A stretch of 64,000 nt of DNA from Amphiduros pacificus (lineage: Eukaryota > Annelida > Polychaeta > Phyllodocida > Hesionidae), in the NCBI GenBank assembly GCA_949316495.1, contig OX439004.1:5690185-5754184 (forward strand). Direction: 5' to 3'. A program made the translations under genes and the position numbers. A model generated the notes under the pieces. That model did not search any database. It was not told the DNA's origin and worked only from the letters and a program-made list of their open reading frames with translations. Position 1 is the first letter of the stretch; each line of letters begins with the position of its first letter. Below are positions 20,170 through 30,744 of the stretch, one piece after another.

Positions 20170-20697
20170 CAGTTAGGTCCCCTACCCACCACGGAGCCCA
20201 ACAAGGGGACGCCTTTCTGGGCCGGTAACTCCAAGCCCTGACGCCGTGAGGATACCCAACATGACATACTCTAAGAATAAAAACTCCACCCTTTCGGATT
20301 TTATTTATATCCCTCGATTGACCCAATCAGCAGTAATCTCCTTTCAGCAAATATTTATCAAAATTTTTTAAATTATTCCTAAATTTCAAACACTGAAATT
20401 ATCATTAATAAAAATCTAATAGCCAGAATATATTAAAGGAAATATACCACAAGCCGGTTAAATCAGATCCAGGCCTAATCTGATCTGCCTGTCTGGTGAA
20501 CATTTGGATCCAAGACAGGCGTGTTGCAACTGGACCGGTATTACTGCCAAACCAGCCCAGTGCTCAGCCCGTCAGGATTCCATATCCTCCCCGACACAGG
20601 TCGCATCCCACGGCAAACAGGACGCCCCTTTAGTCGCCTTTTACGACATGCTGGGGGGCAGTGGGGCTATTCTTTAATCCCCGCACCCACAGGGGAG
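20170..20697 (-). promoter_or_regulatory. LINE B 5' UTR with conserved terminal fold
   Basis: 528 bases before ORF1. The first 75 (20697 down to about 20623) can fold: CCCCT at 20695-20691 pairs with AGGGG at 20629-20625. That encloses a G/C-run hairpin (GTGGG or GGGG with CCCAC or CCCC) and the short hairpin GTCG-TAAAAGG-CGAC at 20647-20633. The fold is kept in A, C, E and G, and the GTCG/CGAC hairpin is kept in the relic at 9677-9960. Full-length LINEs of this type normally carry an internal promoter here; that is inferred. I could not fit the sequence to an HDV-like ribozyme order. Confidence 0.6.
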
Positions 20698-20710
20698 ATA
20701 TCAATCAAAT
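20698..20710. repeat. Target-site duplication of LINE B, right copy
   Basis: ATATCAATCAAAT, identical to 14867-14879. Element A continues directly after it. Confidence 0.95.
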
Positions 20711-20810
20711 ATAATAAATATGTATAATTTGTTTAAAAGACTTTATCAGTATGATGTTTTGCAGTTCTTGATAAATAAGTCAATGACATAAATAAACAAA
20801 AGCTCTGCCC

Positions 20811-23800
20811 TTAAAACTGATTATAAAGTCCTATGTGAGTTAAAAACGATACTATCACAGAAGTATCTACAGTATCAAATAACGTATGTAAATCTTGTAC
20901 ATTAAAATATTGAGTTCGTATAATATCAAAATCGATACACTCAATTAAAATATGTTTAATAGTCAAAGCCCTTTGACAACCAATACATTCCGGTTGATCT
21001 TCACCTTTAAGCAGATAACAGTGCGTCAAATGACTATGTCCTATTCTTATACGGGTTAAAACAGACTCTTCTCTACGGTTAATTCTAATAGCACCTTTAG
21101 TTTTGCCTAGAACGGGCTTAGTTTCATGTAATTTATTAAAAATAGCTTCGTTCCATCGCAACTGCCATTTAGAACGTAAAAAAACAGTAATATATTTCTT
21201 AAACTCTGTATATGGAATAAGTAAATCTATTGGGCGTTTGTCCAATGCTGCTTTGGCAGCTTGGTCAGCGGCCTCATTTCCATGGATTCCAATGTGACTG
21301 GGGATCCAATAAAAACGTATTTCTTTATTTTCTTCTGTACAGAGTCTATGATACCGTTCGAGAATTTTGTAAATAAAGGGATTTTTCCAATCCTTTGCTT
21401 TCAATGCTTGTAAACAAGACAAAGAATCAGAAAAAATTAAAAATGTTTGATGTGGAGAAGTCTCCACATGATCCAAAGCAAGGTACAAAGCATGTAGTTC
21501 TGCAGAAAAAATCGATGATTTATTTGGCAGACGTTCTGAATAAATATGATTGCCCTTAACAGCAGCTGCAGCAGCCTTCTCATCATCAAATGGTCCATCA
21601 GTGTATATACACTGATAGCCAGTGAAAATAGATTTAATTTCTTTATATCTATTTATATAAAGGGATGGATCGGTTGAGTATTTCTTTAATTCTGACATGG
21701 CTACATTGATATTTAAAGTTGCATAGGTCCATGGAGGTGTTTCAGGATATTGAAATTTAGCTACGTGATTCGGACTTAAATTAGATTGTAAAGATTCTTT
21801 AATGCGAATGCCAAAAGTTGGTATTGTATTTGGTTTATTTTCAAAAAGATCAACATAATTTGGATTATATACAGTATCATGGGCAGGATTGTCTGGACAA
21901 GCTGCAATTTTTGCAGCATACTGAAGGGCAAGCTTTTCTCTTCTTAAATCAAGAGGCAGCTCATCTGCCTCAACTGCCAAGCTATCTGCAGGCGATGTAC
22001 GAAATGCACCAAGGCAAAGTCGTAAACCTTGATTTTGTATAGGATCAAGCATTTTAATATAAGATGGACGTGCTGATCCATATACCATACACCCATAATC
22101 AAGCTTAGAACGTACCAATGCTCTATACAATTGTAATAAAATATTACGGTCCCCTCCCCAATCGGTATGGGCAAGAACCCGTAATAAATCTAATGCCTTC
22201 TGGCATTTCTTCTTAACGTATTTAATGTGGGGAATAAAAGATAATTTTCTGTCAAAAATAAGTCCAAGAAACTTGGTTTCTTCGACAACAGGTATCCGAG
22301 TTTGGCCTAAATAAAGATCAGGATCTGGGTGAACCTTCCATTTTTTTACAAAAGTGCATACACATAGTTTTCTTTAAAGAAAATTTAAATCCGTTATGAT
22401 CAGCCCATTCTTGTAATCTATTTAAGTGTTGTTGGAGCTGTCGTTCTATTGTATGCATGCTTGTGGACCTGTAGCTTAAGTTGAAATCATCAACAAAAAG
22501 TGAGCAATCTGCTCCAGGCCTCATACAATCAACAATGCTGTTAATTTTAATAATAAAAAGGGTGACTGATAATATACTTCCCTGTGGAACACCCATTTCC
22601 TGATCAAAAGCATCAGAAAGTGATGAACCAACTCGGACCCTGAAATGTCTATTTGACAAAAAAATTTGAATAAAAAGGGGTAAACGACCTCTTAATCCCA
22701 TATCATATAAATCGCTCATTATTCCAAATTTCCATGTAGTATCGTACGCTTTCTCTAAATCAAAGAAAATGCTAACCACATGCTCACCTTTTAAAAAACC
22801 CTCTCTTACAAATGTCTCTAAACGTACCAGGTGGTCAATGGTACTTCGAGTTTTTCTAAAGCCACTTTGTGCAACAGAAATAAAAGCCGCAGTTTCCAAA
22901 AACCAAATTAAACGCTCGTTTATCATTCGTTCCATTGTCTTACAAATACAACTTGTTAAAGCAATGGGACGATAATTATTTGAATCTGATGAGTCTTTGC
23001 CAGGTTTGGGAATGGGAATGATAGTGGCTTCCCTCCAGGAAGGAGGAAAATCACCATTTTCCCAAATTTGATTAAAAATATCTAAAAGATGCCCAAGTGA
23101 TTGGTCAGGGAGGTGTTTAAGGATTTGGTAGTGAATTTGATCAGGTCCAGGAGCAGTATCATGAGATTTATCCAAAGCAAGTTTCAAATCTTCTATTGTA
23201 AATGATTTATTATATTCTTCCAAGTTATGGGATATAAAATTTAGTTGGTTTCTTTCTTTTCTATTTTTTATTTGTTGAAATTTGGCAGAATAATTATTGG
23301 ATGAGGAATTCTTGGAAATTGTTTGACCTATTGTGTTACCTATTTCGGTGGGATTTGTAATTAATTGACCATTATGATTAAGATGTTTGATCCTTGCTCC
23401 ACCTCCCTTCCCAGTAATTTTACGCACCATATCCCAGCATTTTTTAATTGGTGAACGTGTATTTAATTTAGAAACATAATCTTTCCAACTTTTTCTTTTG
23501 CTTATTTTAATAATATAACGGGCTTTAGCTCTTTTTATACGAAATTGGTGCAAATTATATTGAGTTGGCTGTCGATTAAATTTTTTTAAACCTTTTTTCC
23601 GCTCCTTGACAGCTTTTTTGCACTCATCATTAAACCAGGGTTTTTCTTTAATTTTGGAATTTGACTTTGATTTGGGAATACACCCATCAGCAATATCATA
23701 CAATGTATCTGTAAAAACTTGAAGAGGATCATTTACATTGTTTAAAATTTCTGGAGTTATTCTATTATAACAGGATGTTTGAAATTTTGCCCAATCGGCT

Positions 23801-24540
23801 TTATGAAACTTCCACTTGGGAATTCGTTCGTCTGGTGGAGGAAAATGGTTATTTAGAATAATGGGGTAATGATCACTACCCCATTGATCTTCCTCTACTT
23901 CCCAGGAGTAGTCTAAAAATAAATTTGGAGTGCACATGGAGAGATCTATTGATGTTAAAGAGCCTGTAGCTGGATGTAAATAGGTTGGAGAATCGTCATT
24001 CCAAAGGCACAAACTATTGTTATTTAAGAAATCTTCTATTATACGTCCTTTGGCATCAGTATTGTTTCTACCACCCCAAAGATAGTTGTGAGCATTAAAG
24101 TCACCAACTAACATATATGGCTGTGGCAGCTGGGTTACCAAATTATTTAAATCTGTAATATTAACTGGCTCACTAGGTGGTAGATATATTGAACATATAG
24201 TTAATGTATTGTGCAGGGTAACCCTGACTGCAGAAGCTTGTAAATTAGTATTTAAAGTTATTTTACTCTGGGGTATACAGGATTTAACAAAAATAGAAAC
24301 TCCGCCATGTGCTCGGTCCATTGCATCTATTGAACCAACTTTAATATAAGGTACATATCCCTTAAATGTTGTTGAGTTATCTTTAAAATTAGTTTCCTGT
24401 AAACAAATAACAGATGCATTATATTTTTGGGCTAATAACTCCAGTTCTGGCCTGTTTGCCTCAAATCCTCTACAATTCCATTGTATGATATTGCCGATAG
24501 CCATATTAAGAATAATGAGAAAAAATATATGATCTAACAT
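20811..24540 (-). pseudogene. LINE A ORF2, one frameshift
   Basis: Two overlapping frames cover the whole protein. 22318-24540 holds the endonuclease and most of the RT, including FVDDF. 20811-22130 and the sequence just upstream hold the RT thumb, RNase H and C-terminal knuckle. The break is a T run of seven at 22341-22347, where intact copies have six, so it may be a real mutation or a homopolymer sequencing error. The RNase H acidic residues are intact, though the first box reads YTDGP instead of YTDGS. One leucine codon of the LNLNPN stretch is missing (reads QSNLSPN). As it stands the copy makes a truncated RT without RNase H. Confidence 0.9.
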
Positions 24541-24542
24541 AA

Positions 24543-25766
24543 TCACTTGTTAATTTTACGATTATGCTTCGAGTGCACAGGTGTAAAATACATATCCGGA
24601 GGATCACCTGTGTCCATCCTTTCTAAGGATTTAGTTCTATTTATCTTACTTTTAACTTGTTCTTTGATTTCTTTTTTGTCTGATTTATGTACTGGTCTAT
24701 TACTATTGATGCCTTTATTATTGGATGATGTAGAGGGAGCCTGTGAAGAGGGTTTAGTGGATGTTGTTATTGGTTGAGTTACTACTGGGATAGTGGGGGT
24801 CTGAGTCTGAGTAGACGTTGCTGAAGATTTAGAAGATTTGGTAAAAAAGGAATAATTTTTGTCATTGATTGGCCATGTAATTTCGGTCTGAATTGCTATT
24901 GATTTTGTTTCTTTAGGTTTTACAGAGCTGGCATAAGATGTCTTTGTTATGTTTAAACTTTCTACTCGCTTCCGTGCCTCTGGAAAAGGTATATTTTCAG
25001 TGTGTCGTATTCGCTGAACTTCCTTCTCTTTTAAAAAGGAAGGACAATTCCGCGAATACGATGGATGATTGCCTTGGCAGTTGACACATTTTATCATATT
25101 TGAAGAACAATCGTCTCCACTGTGCTGAGCTGTACATTTTGGACATGTTACATCACCTTTACATCGATCAGATCCATGTCCATACCTCTGACACTTGAAG
25201 CAGCGCAGAGGATTTGGAATAAATACATCAACTCTAACATTCAAATATCCAACTTTAATAGATGTTGGGAGCTGCGCTGCTTCAAATGTCAGAATAAACG
25301 TATTGATAGGAATTTTGACATCATCCTTTTTGATAAATATCCGCTTACATTGCACAACATCCTGGTCTTTGAGCTCATCCACTATCTCCTCCTCAGAAAC
25401 TCCCGCTAAATCAGGGCATCTGATTACTCCTTTTTTATTGTTGAGAGTTTTGTGAGCCGTTATAATAACAGGAACTGTGGCCAACATTCGGCATCGTAGT
25501 AGATTGTCCGCATGGCTTTTCCGCTCAACCTCAATCAATAACTTACTTCCCATCTTTTTAACTGTTTTCGGCACCCCGGCAATGCCTTGAATCCCCTTTG
25601 CAATTGCAAAGGGGGACATTTTTGCCAGGGTATGTTCAGCATCGGAACTTTCCGCAATTAAAAATCTCGGCCATTTTTCTGATTTATTTGAATCGTCATC
25701 ACTGTCTATGTCATTCCTAGGTCGTTTTTGTTTGTTTTGCGCCATGTGTGTTATTTTAAATTTCAT
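24543..25766 (-). CDS. LINE A ORF1
   Basis: 407 aa, uninterrupted. It keeps the three CCHC knuckles, with CKGDVTC where B has CKGNETC. Other lineage markers are NKSEKW at the N-terminus, MGSKLL, DLAGVS and KKDDVK. Its stop and the ORF2 ATG are arranged as in B (TGATTATG). Confidence 0.9.
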   Translation of the reverse strand: MKFKITHMAQNKQKRPRNDIDSDDDSNKSEKWPRFLIAESSDAEHTLAKMSPFAIAKGIQGIAGVPKTVKKMGSKLLIEVERKSHADNLLRCRMLATVPVIITAHKTLNNKKGVIRCPDLAGVSEEEIVDELKDQDVVQCKRIFIKKDDVKIPINTFILTFEAAQLPTSIKVGYLNVRVDVFIPNPLRCFKCQRYGHGSDRCKGDVTCPKCTAQHSGDDCSSNMIKCVNCQGNHPSYSRNCPSFLKEKEVQRIRHTENIPFPEARKRVESLNITKTSYASSVKPKETKSIAIQTEITWPINDKNYSFFTKSSKSSATSTQTQTPTIPVVTQPITTSTKPSSQAPSTSSNNKGINSNRPVHKSDKKEIKEQVKSKINRTKSLERMDTGDPPDMYFTPVHSKHNRKINK

Positions 25767-26290
25767 CAGTTAGGTCCCCTACCCACCACGGAGCCCAACA
25801 AGGGGACGCCTTTCTGGGCCGGTAACTCCAAGCCCTGACGCCATGAGGATACCCAACATGACATACTCTAAGAATAAAAACTCCACCCTTTCGGATTTTA
25901 TTTATATCCCTCGATTGACCCAATTAGCAGTAATCACCTTTCAGCAAATATTTATCAAAAATTTTAAAATTATTCCTAAACTTCAAACATTGAAATTATC
26001 ATTAATAAAAATCAAATATCCAGAATATAAGGAAATATACTACAAGCCGGTTAAATCAGATCCAGGCCTAATCTGATCTGCCTGTCTGGTGAACATTTGG
26101 ATCCAAGACAGGCGTGTTGCAACTGGACCGGTATTACTGCCAAACCAGCCCAGTGCTCAGCCCGTCAGGATTCCATATCCTCCCCGACACAGGTCGCATC
26201 CCACGGCAAACAGGACGCCCCTTTAGTCGCCTTTTACGACATGCTGGGGGGCAGTGGGGCTATTCTTTAATCCCCGCACCCACAGGGGAG

Positions 26291-26686
26291 TGTTGATGTT
26301 GATAAAGGCTCATTTTATTGATGTTTATGTTCATGGAGGCTGATTTTATTGAAGCTCCTGTTGGCCGATTTTGTTGATACTGATGTGGGCCGATTTTGTT
26401 GATTCTGATGTGGTCCGATTTTGTTGATTCTGATGTGGGCCGATTTTGTTGATTCTGATGTGGTCCGATTTTGTTGATTCTGATGTGGGCCGATTTTGTT
26501 GATACTGAGGGAGGCTGAGTTTGTTCGTGTTGAGTTAGGCTGCGCCCCTTATGCTTTTTTCTCTGAGGGCGGAATGCAAATTGTTTTTTGCTGAGTAAAA
26601 TTATATATGTAGATAGAGATGTTGATACCTAAAATTTATAACCATGGTTATGACATATGCTCAACAGAGTTCTGGAATCAAAAGTA
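26291..26686. repeat. Flank segment, copy 1 (minisatellite plus unique)
   Basis: Starts with tgttgatgttgataaagg. It contains about nine 24-25 bp units (cgattttgttgattctgatgtgg), then about 165 bp of unique sequence ending aatcaaaagta. By eye it is identical to 32491-32886 and 40098-40493. LINE C begins immediately after it, whereas the other two copies continue with catgatcc. Confidence 0.92.
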
Positions 26687-27010
26687 TGAATGAATGGTGC
26701 TTAGAGGCACATCAACCACTAAGGTTATTTAGTGCCTAAAAATGGTAAAAATGAATGAATGAATGTTTTCACATTGACACAATAAAGTGCCAAAACAGTA
26801 AAAATAGAAACGTAATATTGACTAGAAACAAAATGTAAATGTTAATACAATATGTAGATAACACAAGAATTTATCAACTGTGAACAGCATTTATATAATA
26901 TCAATCAAATATAATAAATATGTATAATTTGTTTAAAAGACTTTATCAGTATGATGTTTTGCAGTTCTTGATAAATAAGTCAATGACATAAATAAACAAA
27001 AGCTCTGCCC

Positions 27011-30000
27011 TTAAAACTGATTATAAAGTCCTATGTGAGTTAAAAACGATACTATCACAGAAGTATCTACAGTATCAAATAACATATGTAAATCTTGTAC
27101 ATTAAAATATTGAGTTCGTATAATATCAAAATCGATACACTCAATTAAAATATGTTTAATAGTCAAAGCCCTTTGACAACCAATACATTCCGGTTGATCT
27201 TCACCTTTAAGCAGATAACAGTGCGTCAAATGACTATGACCTATTCTTATACGGGTTAAAACTGACTCTTCTCTACGGTTAATTCTAATAGCACCTTTAG
27301 TTTTGCCTAGAACGGGCTTAATTTCACGTAGTTTATTAAAAATAGCTTCGTTCCAGCGTGATTGCCACTTAGAACGTAAAAAAACAGTAATATATTTCTT
27401 AAATTCTGTATAAGGTATAAACATATTTATTGGCCGCTTATCCAATGCTGCCTTGGCAGCTTGGTCCGCAGCCTCATTTCCAAGGATTCCAATATGACTG
27501 GGAATCCAGTAAAAACGAATCTCTTTATTTTCCTCAGTACAGAGTTTATGATACCGTTCAAGGATATTTAAAATAAATGGATTTTTCCAATCCTTGGCTT
27601 TCATTGCTTGTAAACAAGACAATGAATCACAAAATATTAAAAATTTTCGATGTGGAGAAGTCTCCACATGATCTAAAGCTAGGTATAAAGCATGAAGTTC
27701 TGCAGAATAAATAGATGATTTATTTGGCAGACGTTCTGAATAAATATGATTGCCCTTAACAGCAGCTGCAGCAGCCTTGTCATCATCAAACGATCCATCA
27801 GTGTATATACACTGATATCCAGTGAAGATAGATTTTATTTCATTATATCTATTTATATACAGGGATGGATCGGTTGAGTATTTCTTTAATTCCGTCATGG
27901 CTAAATTAATATTTAAAGTTTCATAGGTCCATGGAGGTGTTTCTGGATATTGAAATTTAGCTATTTGATTCGGATTTAAATTTAAGGATTGTAAAGATTC
28001 TTTAATGCGAATGCCAAAAGTCGGTATTGTATTTGGTTTATTTTCAAAAAGATCAACATAATTTGGATTAAATACAGTATCATGTGCAGGATTGTCTGGA
28101 CAAGCTGCAATTTTTGCAGCATACTGAAGGGCAAGCTTTTCTCTTCTTAAATCAAGAGGCAGTTCATCTGCCTCAACTGCCAAGCTATCTGCAGGCGAGG
28201 TACGAAATGCACCAAGGCATAATCTTAAACCTTGATTTTGTACAGGATCAAGCATTTTAATATAAGATGGGCGTGCTGATCCATATATCATACACCCATA
28301 ATCAAGCTTAGAACGTACCAGCGCTCTGTATAATTGCAATAAAATATTGCGGTCCCCTCCCCAATCGGTATGGGCAAGAACCCGTAATAAATCTAATGCC
28401 TTCTGGCATTTCTTTTTAACGTATTTAATGTGAGGAATAAAAGATAATTTCCTGTCAAAAATAAGTCCAAGAAACTTGGTTTCTTCGACAACAGGTATCC
28501 GAGTTTGACCTAAATAAAGATCAGGATCTGGGTGAACCTTCCATTTTTTACAAAAGTGCATACACACAGTTTTCTTTAAAGAAAACTTAAATCCATTATG
28601 ATCAGCCCATTCTTGTAATCTATTTAAGTGTTGTTGGAGCTGTCGTTCTATTGTATGCATGCTTGTGGACCTGTAGCTTAAGTTGAAATCATCAACAAAA
28701 AGTGAGCAATCTGCTCCAGGCCTCATACAATCAACAATGCTGTTAATTTTAATAATAAAAAGGGTGACTGACAATATACTTCCCTGTGGAACACCCATTT
28801 CCTGATCAAAAGCATCAGAAAGTGATGAACCAACTCGGACCCTGAATTGTCTATTTGACAAAAAATTTTGAATAAAAAGGGGTAAACGACCCCTTAATCC
28901 CATATCATATAAATCGCTCATTATTCCAAATTTCCATGTAGTATCGTACGCTTTCTCTAAATCAAAGAAAATGCTAACCACATGCTCACCTTTTAAAAAA
29001 CCCTCTCTTATAAATGTCTCTAAACGTACCAGGTGGTCAATGGTACTTCGAGTTTTTCTAAAGCCACTCTGTGCAACAGAAATATAAGCTGCAGTTTCTA
29101 AAAACCAAACTAAACGCTCATTAATCATTCGCTCCATTGTTTTACAGATACAACTGGTTAAAGCAATGGGGCGATAATTATTTGAATCTGAGGAGTCCTT
29201 GCCAGGCTTAGGAATGGGAATAATAGTGGCTTCACTCCATGAAGGAGGAAAAACTCCATTTTCCCAAATATTATTAAAAATATTTAAAAGATGCCCAAGT
29301 GATTGATCAGGGAGGTGTTTAAGGATTTGGTAGTGAATTTGATCAGGCCCAGGAGCGGTATCATGAGATTTATTCAAAGCAAGTTTCAAATCATCTATTG
29401 TAAATGATTTATTATATTGTTCCAAGTTATGAGATATAAAATTTAGTTGGTTTCTTTCTTTTCTATTTTTTATTTGTTGAAATTTTGCAGAATAATTATT
29501 GGATGAGGAATTCTTGGAAATTGTTTGACCTATTGTGTTACCTATTTCAGTGGGATTTGTAATTAATTGGCCATTATGAGTTAGATGTTTGATCCTTGCT
29601 CCACCTCCCTTCCCCGAAATTTTACGCACCATATCCCAGCATTTTTTAATCGGTGTACGCGTATTTAATTTGGAAACATAATCCTTCCAACTTTTTCTTT
29701 TGCTTATTTTAATAATATAACGGGCTTTAGCTCTTTTAACTCGAAATTGGTGCAAATTATATTGAGTTGGCTGTCGATTAAATTTTTTCAGAGCTTTTTT
29801 GCGCTCCTTGACAGCTTTTTTGCACTCATCATTAAACCAGGGTTTTTCTTTAATTTTAGAATTTGGCTTTGATTTGGGAATACACCCATCAGCAATATCA
29901 TACAATGTATCTGTAAAAACTTGAAGAGGATCATTTACATTGTTAAAAAGTACTGGAGTTATTCTATTGAAACAGGATGTTTGAAATTTTGCCCAATCGG

Positions 30001-30742
30001 CTTTATGAAATTTCCACTTGGGGATTCTTTCATCTGGTGGAGGAAAATGGTTATTTAAAATAATGGGGTAGTGATCACTACCCCATTGATCTTCCTCTAC
30101 TTCCCAGGAATAGTCTAAAAATAAATTTGGAGTGCACATGGAGAGATCTATTGATGTTAAAGAGCCTGTAGCAGGATGTAAATAGGTTGGAGAATCGTCA
30201 TTCCAAAGGCACAAACTATTGTTATTTAAGAAATCTTCTATTATACGTCCTTTGGCATCAGTATTGTTTCTGCCACCCCAAAGATAGTTGTGAGCATTAA
30301 AGTCACCAACTAGCATATACGGTTGTGGCAGCTGAGTTATTAAGTTATTTAAATCTGTAATATTTATTGGTTCACTTGGTGGCAAATATACTGAACATAT
30401 TGTTAATGTATTGTGCAGGGTAATCCTGACTGCAGAAGTTTGTAAATTAGTATTTAATGTCACTTTACTTTGGGGTATACAGGATTTAACAAAAATAGAA
30501 ACTCCGCCATGTGCTCGGTCCATTGCATCTATTGAACCAACTTTATTATAAGGTACATATCCCTTAAATGTTGTTGAGTTATCTTTAAAATTAGTTTCCT
30601 GTAAACAAATAACAGATGCATTATATTTTTGGGCTAATAACTCCAGTTCTGGTCTGTTTGCCTCAAATCCTCTACAATTCCATTGTATGATATTGCCGAT
30701 AGCCATATTAAGAATAATGAGAAAAAATATATGATTCAGCAT
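27011..30742 (-). CDS. LINE C ORF2
   Basis: About 1243 aa and uninterrupted. All endonuclease, RT (FVDDF) and RNase H catalytic residues are kept; the third RNase H box reads FCDSLS with the aspartate intact. It carries RITLHNTLTICSVYLPP in the endonuclease and GSSLSDAF in the RT, features shared with E. The stop-start arrangement with ORF1 is TGATTATG. Confidence 0.93.
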   Translation of the reverse strand: MLNHIFFLIILNMAIGNIIQWNCRGFEANRPELELLAQKYNASVICLQETNFKDNSTTFKGYVPYNKVGSIDAMDRAHGGVSIFVKSCIPQSKVTLNTNLQTSAVRITLHNTLTICSVYLPPSEPINITDLNNLITQLPQPYMLVGDFNAHNYLWGGRNNTDAKGRIIEDFLNNNSLCLWNDDSPTYLHPATGSLTSIDLSMCTPNLFLDYSWEVEEDQWGSDHYPIILNNHFPPPDERIPKWKFHKADWAKFQTSCFNRITPVLFNNVNDPLQVFTDTLYDIADGCIPKSKPNSKIKEKPWFNDECKKAVKERKKALKKFNRQPTQYNLHQFRVKRAKARYIIKISKRKSWKDYVSKLNTRTPIKKCWDMVRKISGKGGGARIKHLTHNGQLITNPTEIGNTIGQTISKNSSSNNYSAKFQQIKNRKERNQLNFISHNLEQYNKSFTIDDLKLALNKSHDTAPGPDQIHYQILKHLPDQSLGHLLNIFNNIWENGVFPPSWSEATIIPIPKPGKDSSDSNNYRPIALTSCICKTMERMINERLVWFLETAAYISVAQSGFRKTRSTIDHLVRLETFIREGFLKGEHVVSIFFDLEKAYDTTWKFGIMSDLYDMGLRGRLPLFIQNFLSNRQFRVRVGSSLSDAFDQEMGVPQGSILSVTLFIIKINSIVDCMRPGADCSLFVDDFNLSYRSTSMHTIERQLQQHLNRLQEWADHNGFKFSLKKTVCMHFCKKWKVHPDPDLYLGQTRIPVVEETKFLGLIFDRKLSFIPHIKYVKKKCQKALDLLRVLAHTDWGGDRNILLQLYRALVRSKLDYGCMIYGSARPSYIKMLDPVQNQGLRLCLGAFRTSPADSLAVEADELPLDLRREKLALQYAAKIAACPDNPAHDTVFNPNYVDLFENKPNTIPTFGIRIKESLQSLNLNPNQIAKFQYPETPPWTYETLNINLAMTELKKYSTDPSLYINRYNEIKSIFTGYQCIYTDGSFDDDKAAAAAVKGNHIYSERLPNKSSIYSAELHALYLALDHVETSPHRKFLIFCDSLSCLQAMKAKDWKNPFILNILERYHKLCTEENKEIRFYWIPSHIGILGNEAADQAAKAALDKRPINMFIPYTEFKKYITVFLRSKWQSRWNEAIFNKLREIKPVLGKTKGAIRINRREESVLTRIRIGHSHLTHCYLLKGEDQPECIGCQRALTIKHILIECIDFDIIRTQYFNVQDLHMLFDTVDTSVIVSFLTHIGLYNQF

Positions 30743-30744
30743 AA

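Larger units (their letters stand above)
14880..20697 (-). mobile_element. Full-length I/Nimb-like LINE B, inserted in LINE A
   Basis: 5818 bp from a 5' terminus reading CTCCCCTGTGGG (minus strand, from 20697) to a (CATT)n tail at 14880. It is flanked by an exact 13-bp target-site duplication and interrupts the 3' UTR of A. It has a 528-base 5' UTR, ORF1, ORF2 overlapping or abutting it, and a 3' UTR of about 330 bases. Both ORFs are open. The exact duplication and open frames make it a young insertion and a candidate active copy. Confidence 0.95.
20698..26290 (-). mobile_element. I/Nimb-like LINE A, main body
   Basis: Resumes after B and runs to its own 5' terminus at 26290 (same CTCCCCTGTGGG start). 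A is otherwise full length. It has one frameshift in ORF2. Its ORF1 and endonuclease resemble B and C, while its RNase H region resembles F, G and I, so it is a mosaic of two lineages. The 5' end abuts minisatellite-derived sequence carrying the second copy of the 12-bp duplication. Confidence 0.92.

Noticed and set aside
19525-20176. Plus-strand ORFs of 95-98 codons recurring opposite every ORF1
   Set aside because: They are antisense shadows of a conserved coding region. They recur only because the LINE recurs and show no independent domain.
20623-20697. HDV-like ribozyme at the LINE 5' end
   Set aside because: A CTAA follows the GTCG/CGAC hairpin and looks like the catalytic CNRA. However, the AGGGG strand after it pairs with the very first bases, which is the wrong helix order for the HDV fold.
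20521-20727. Plus-strand ORF of about 60 codons in every LINE 5' UTR
   Set aside because: It lies antisense to the 5' UTR, reads through the terminal RNA fold and ends at different points depending on the flank. No evidence of translation.
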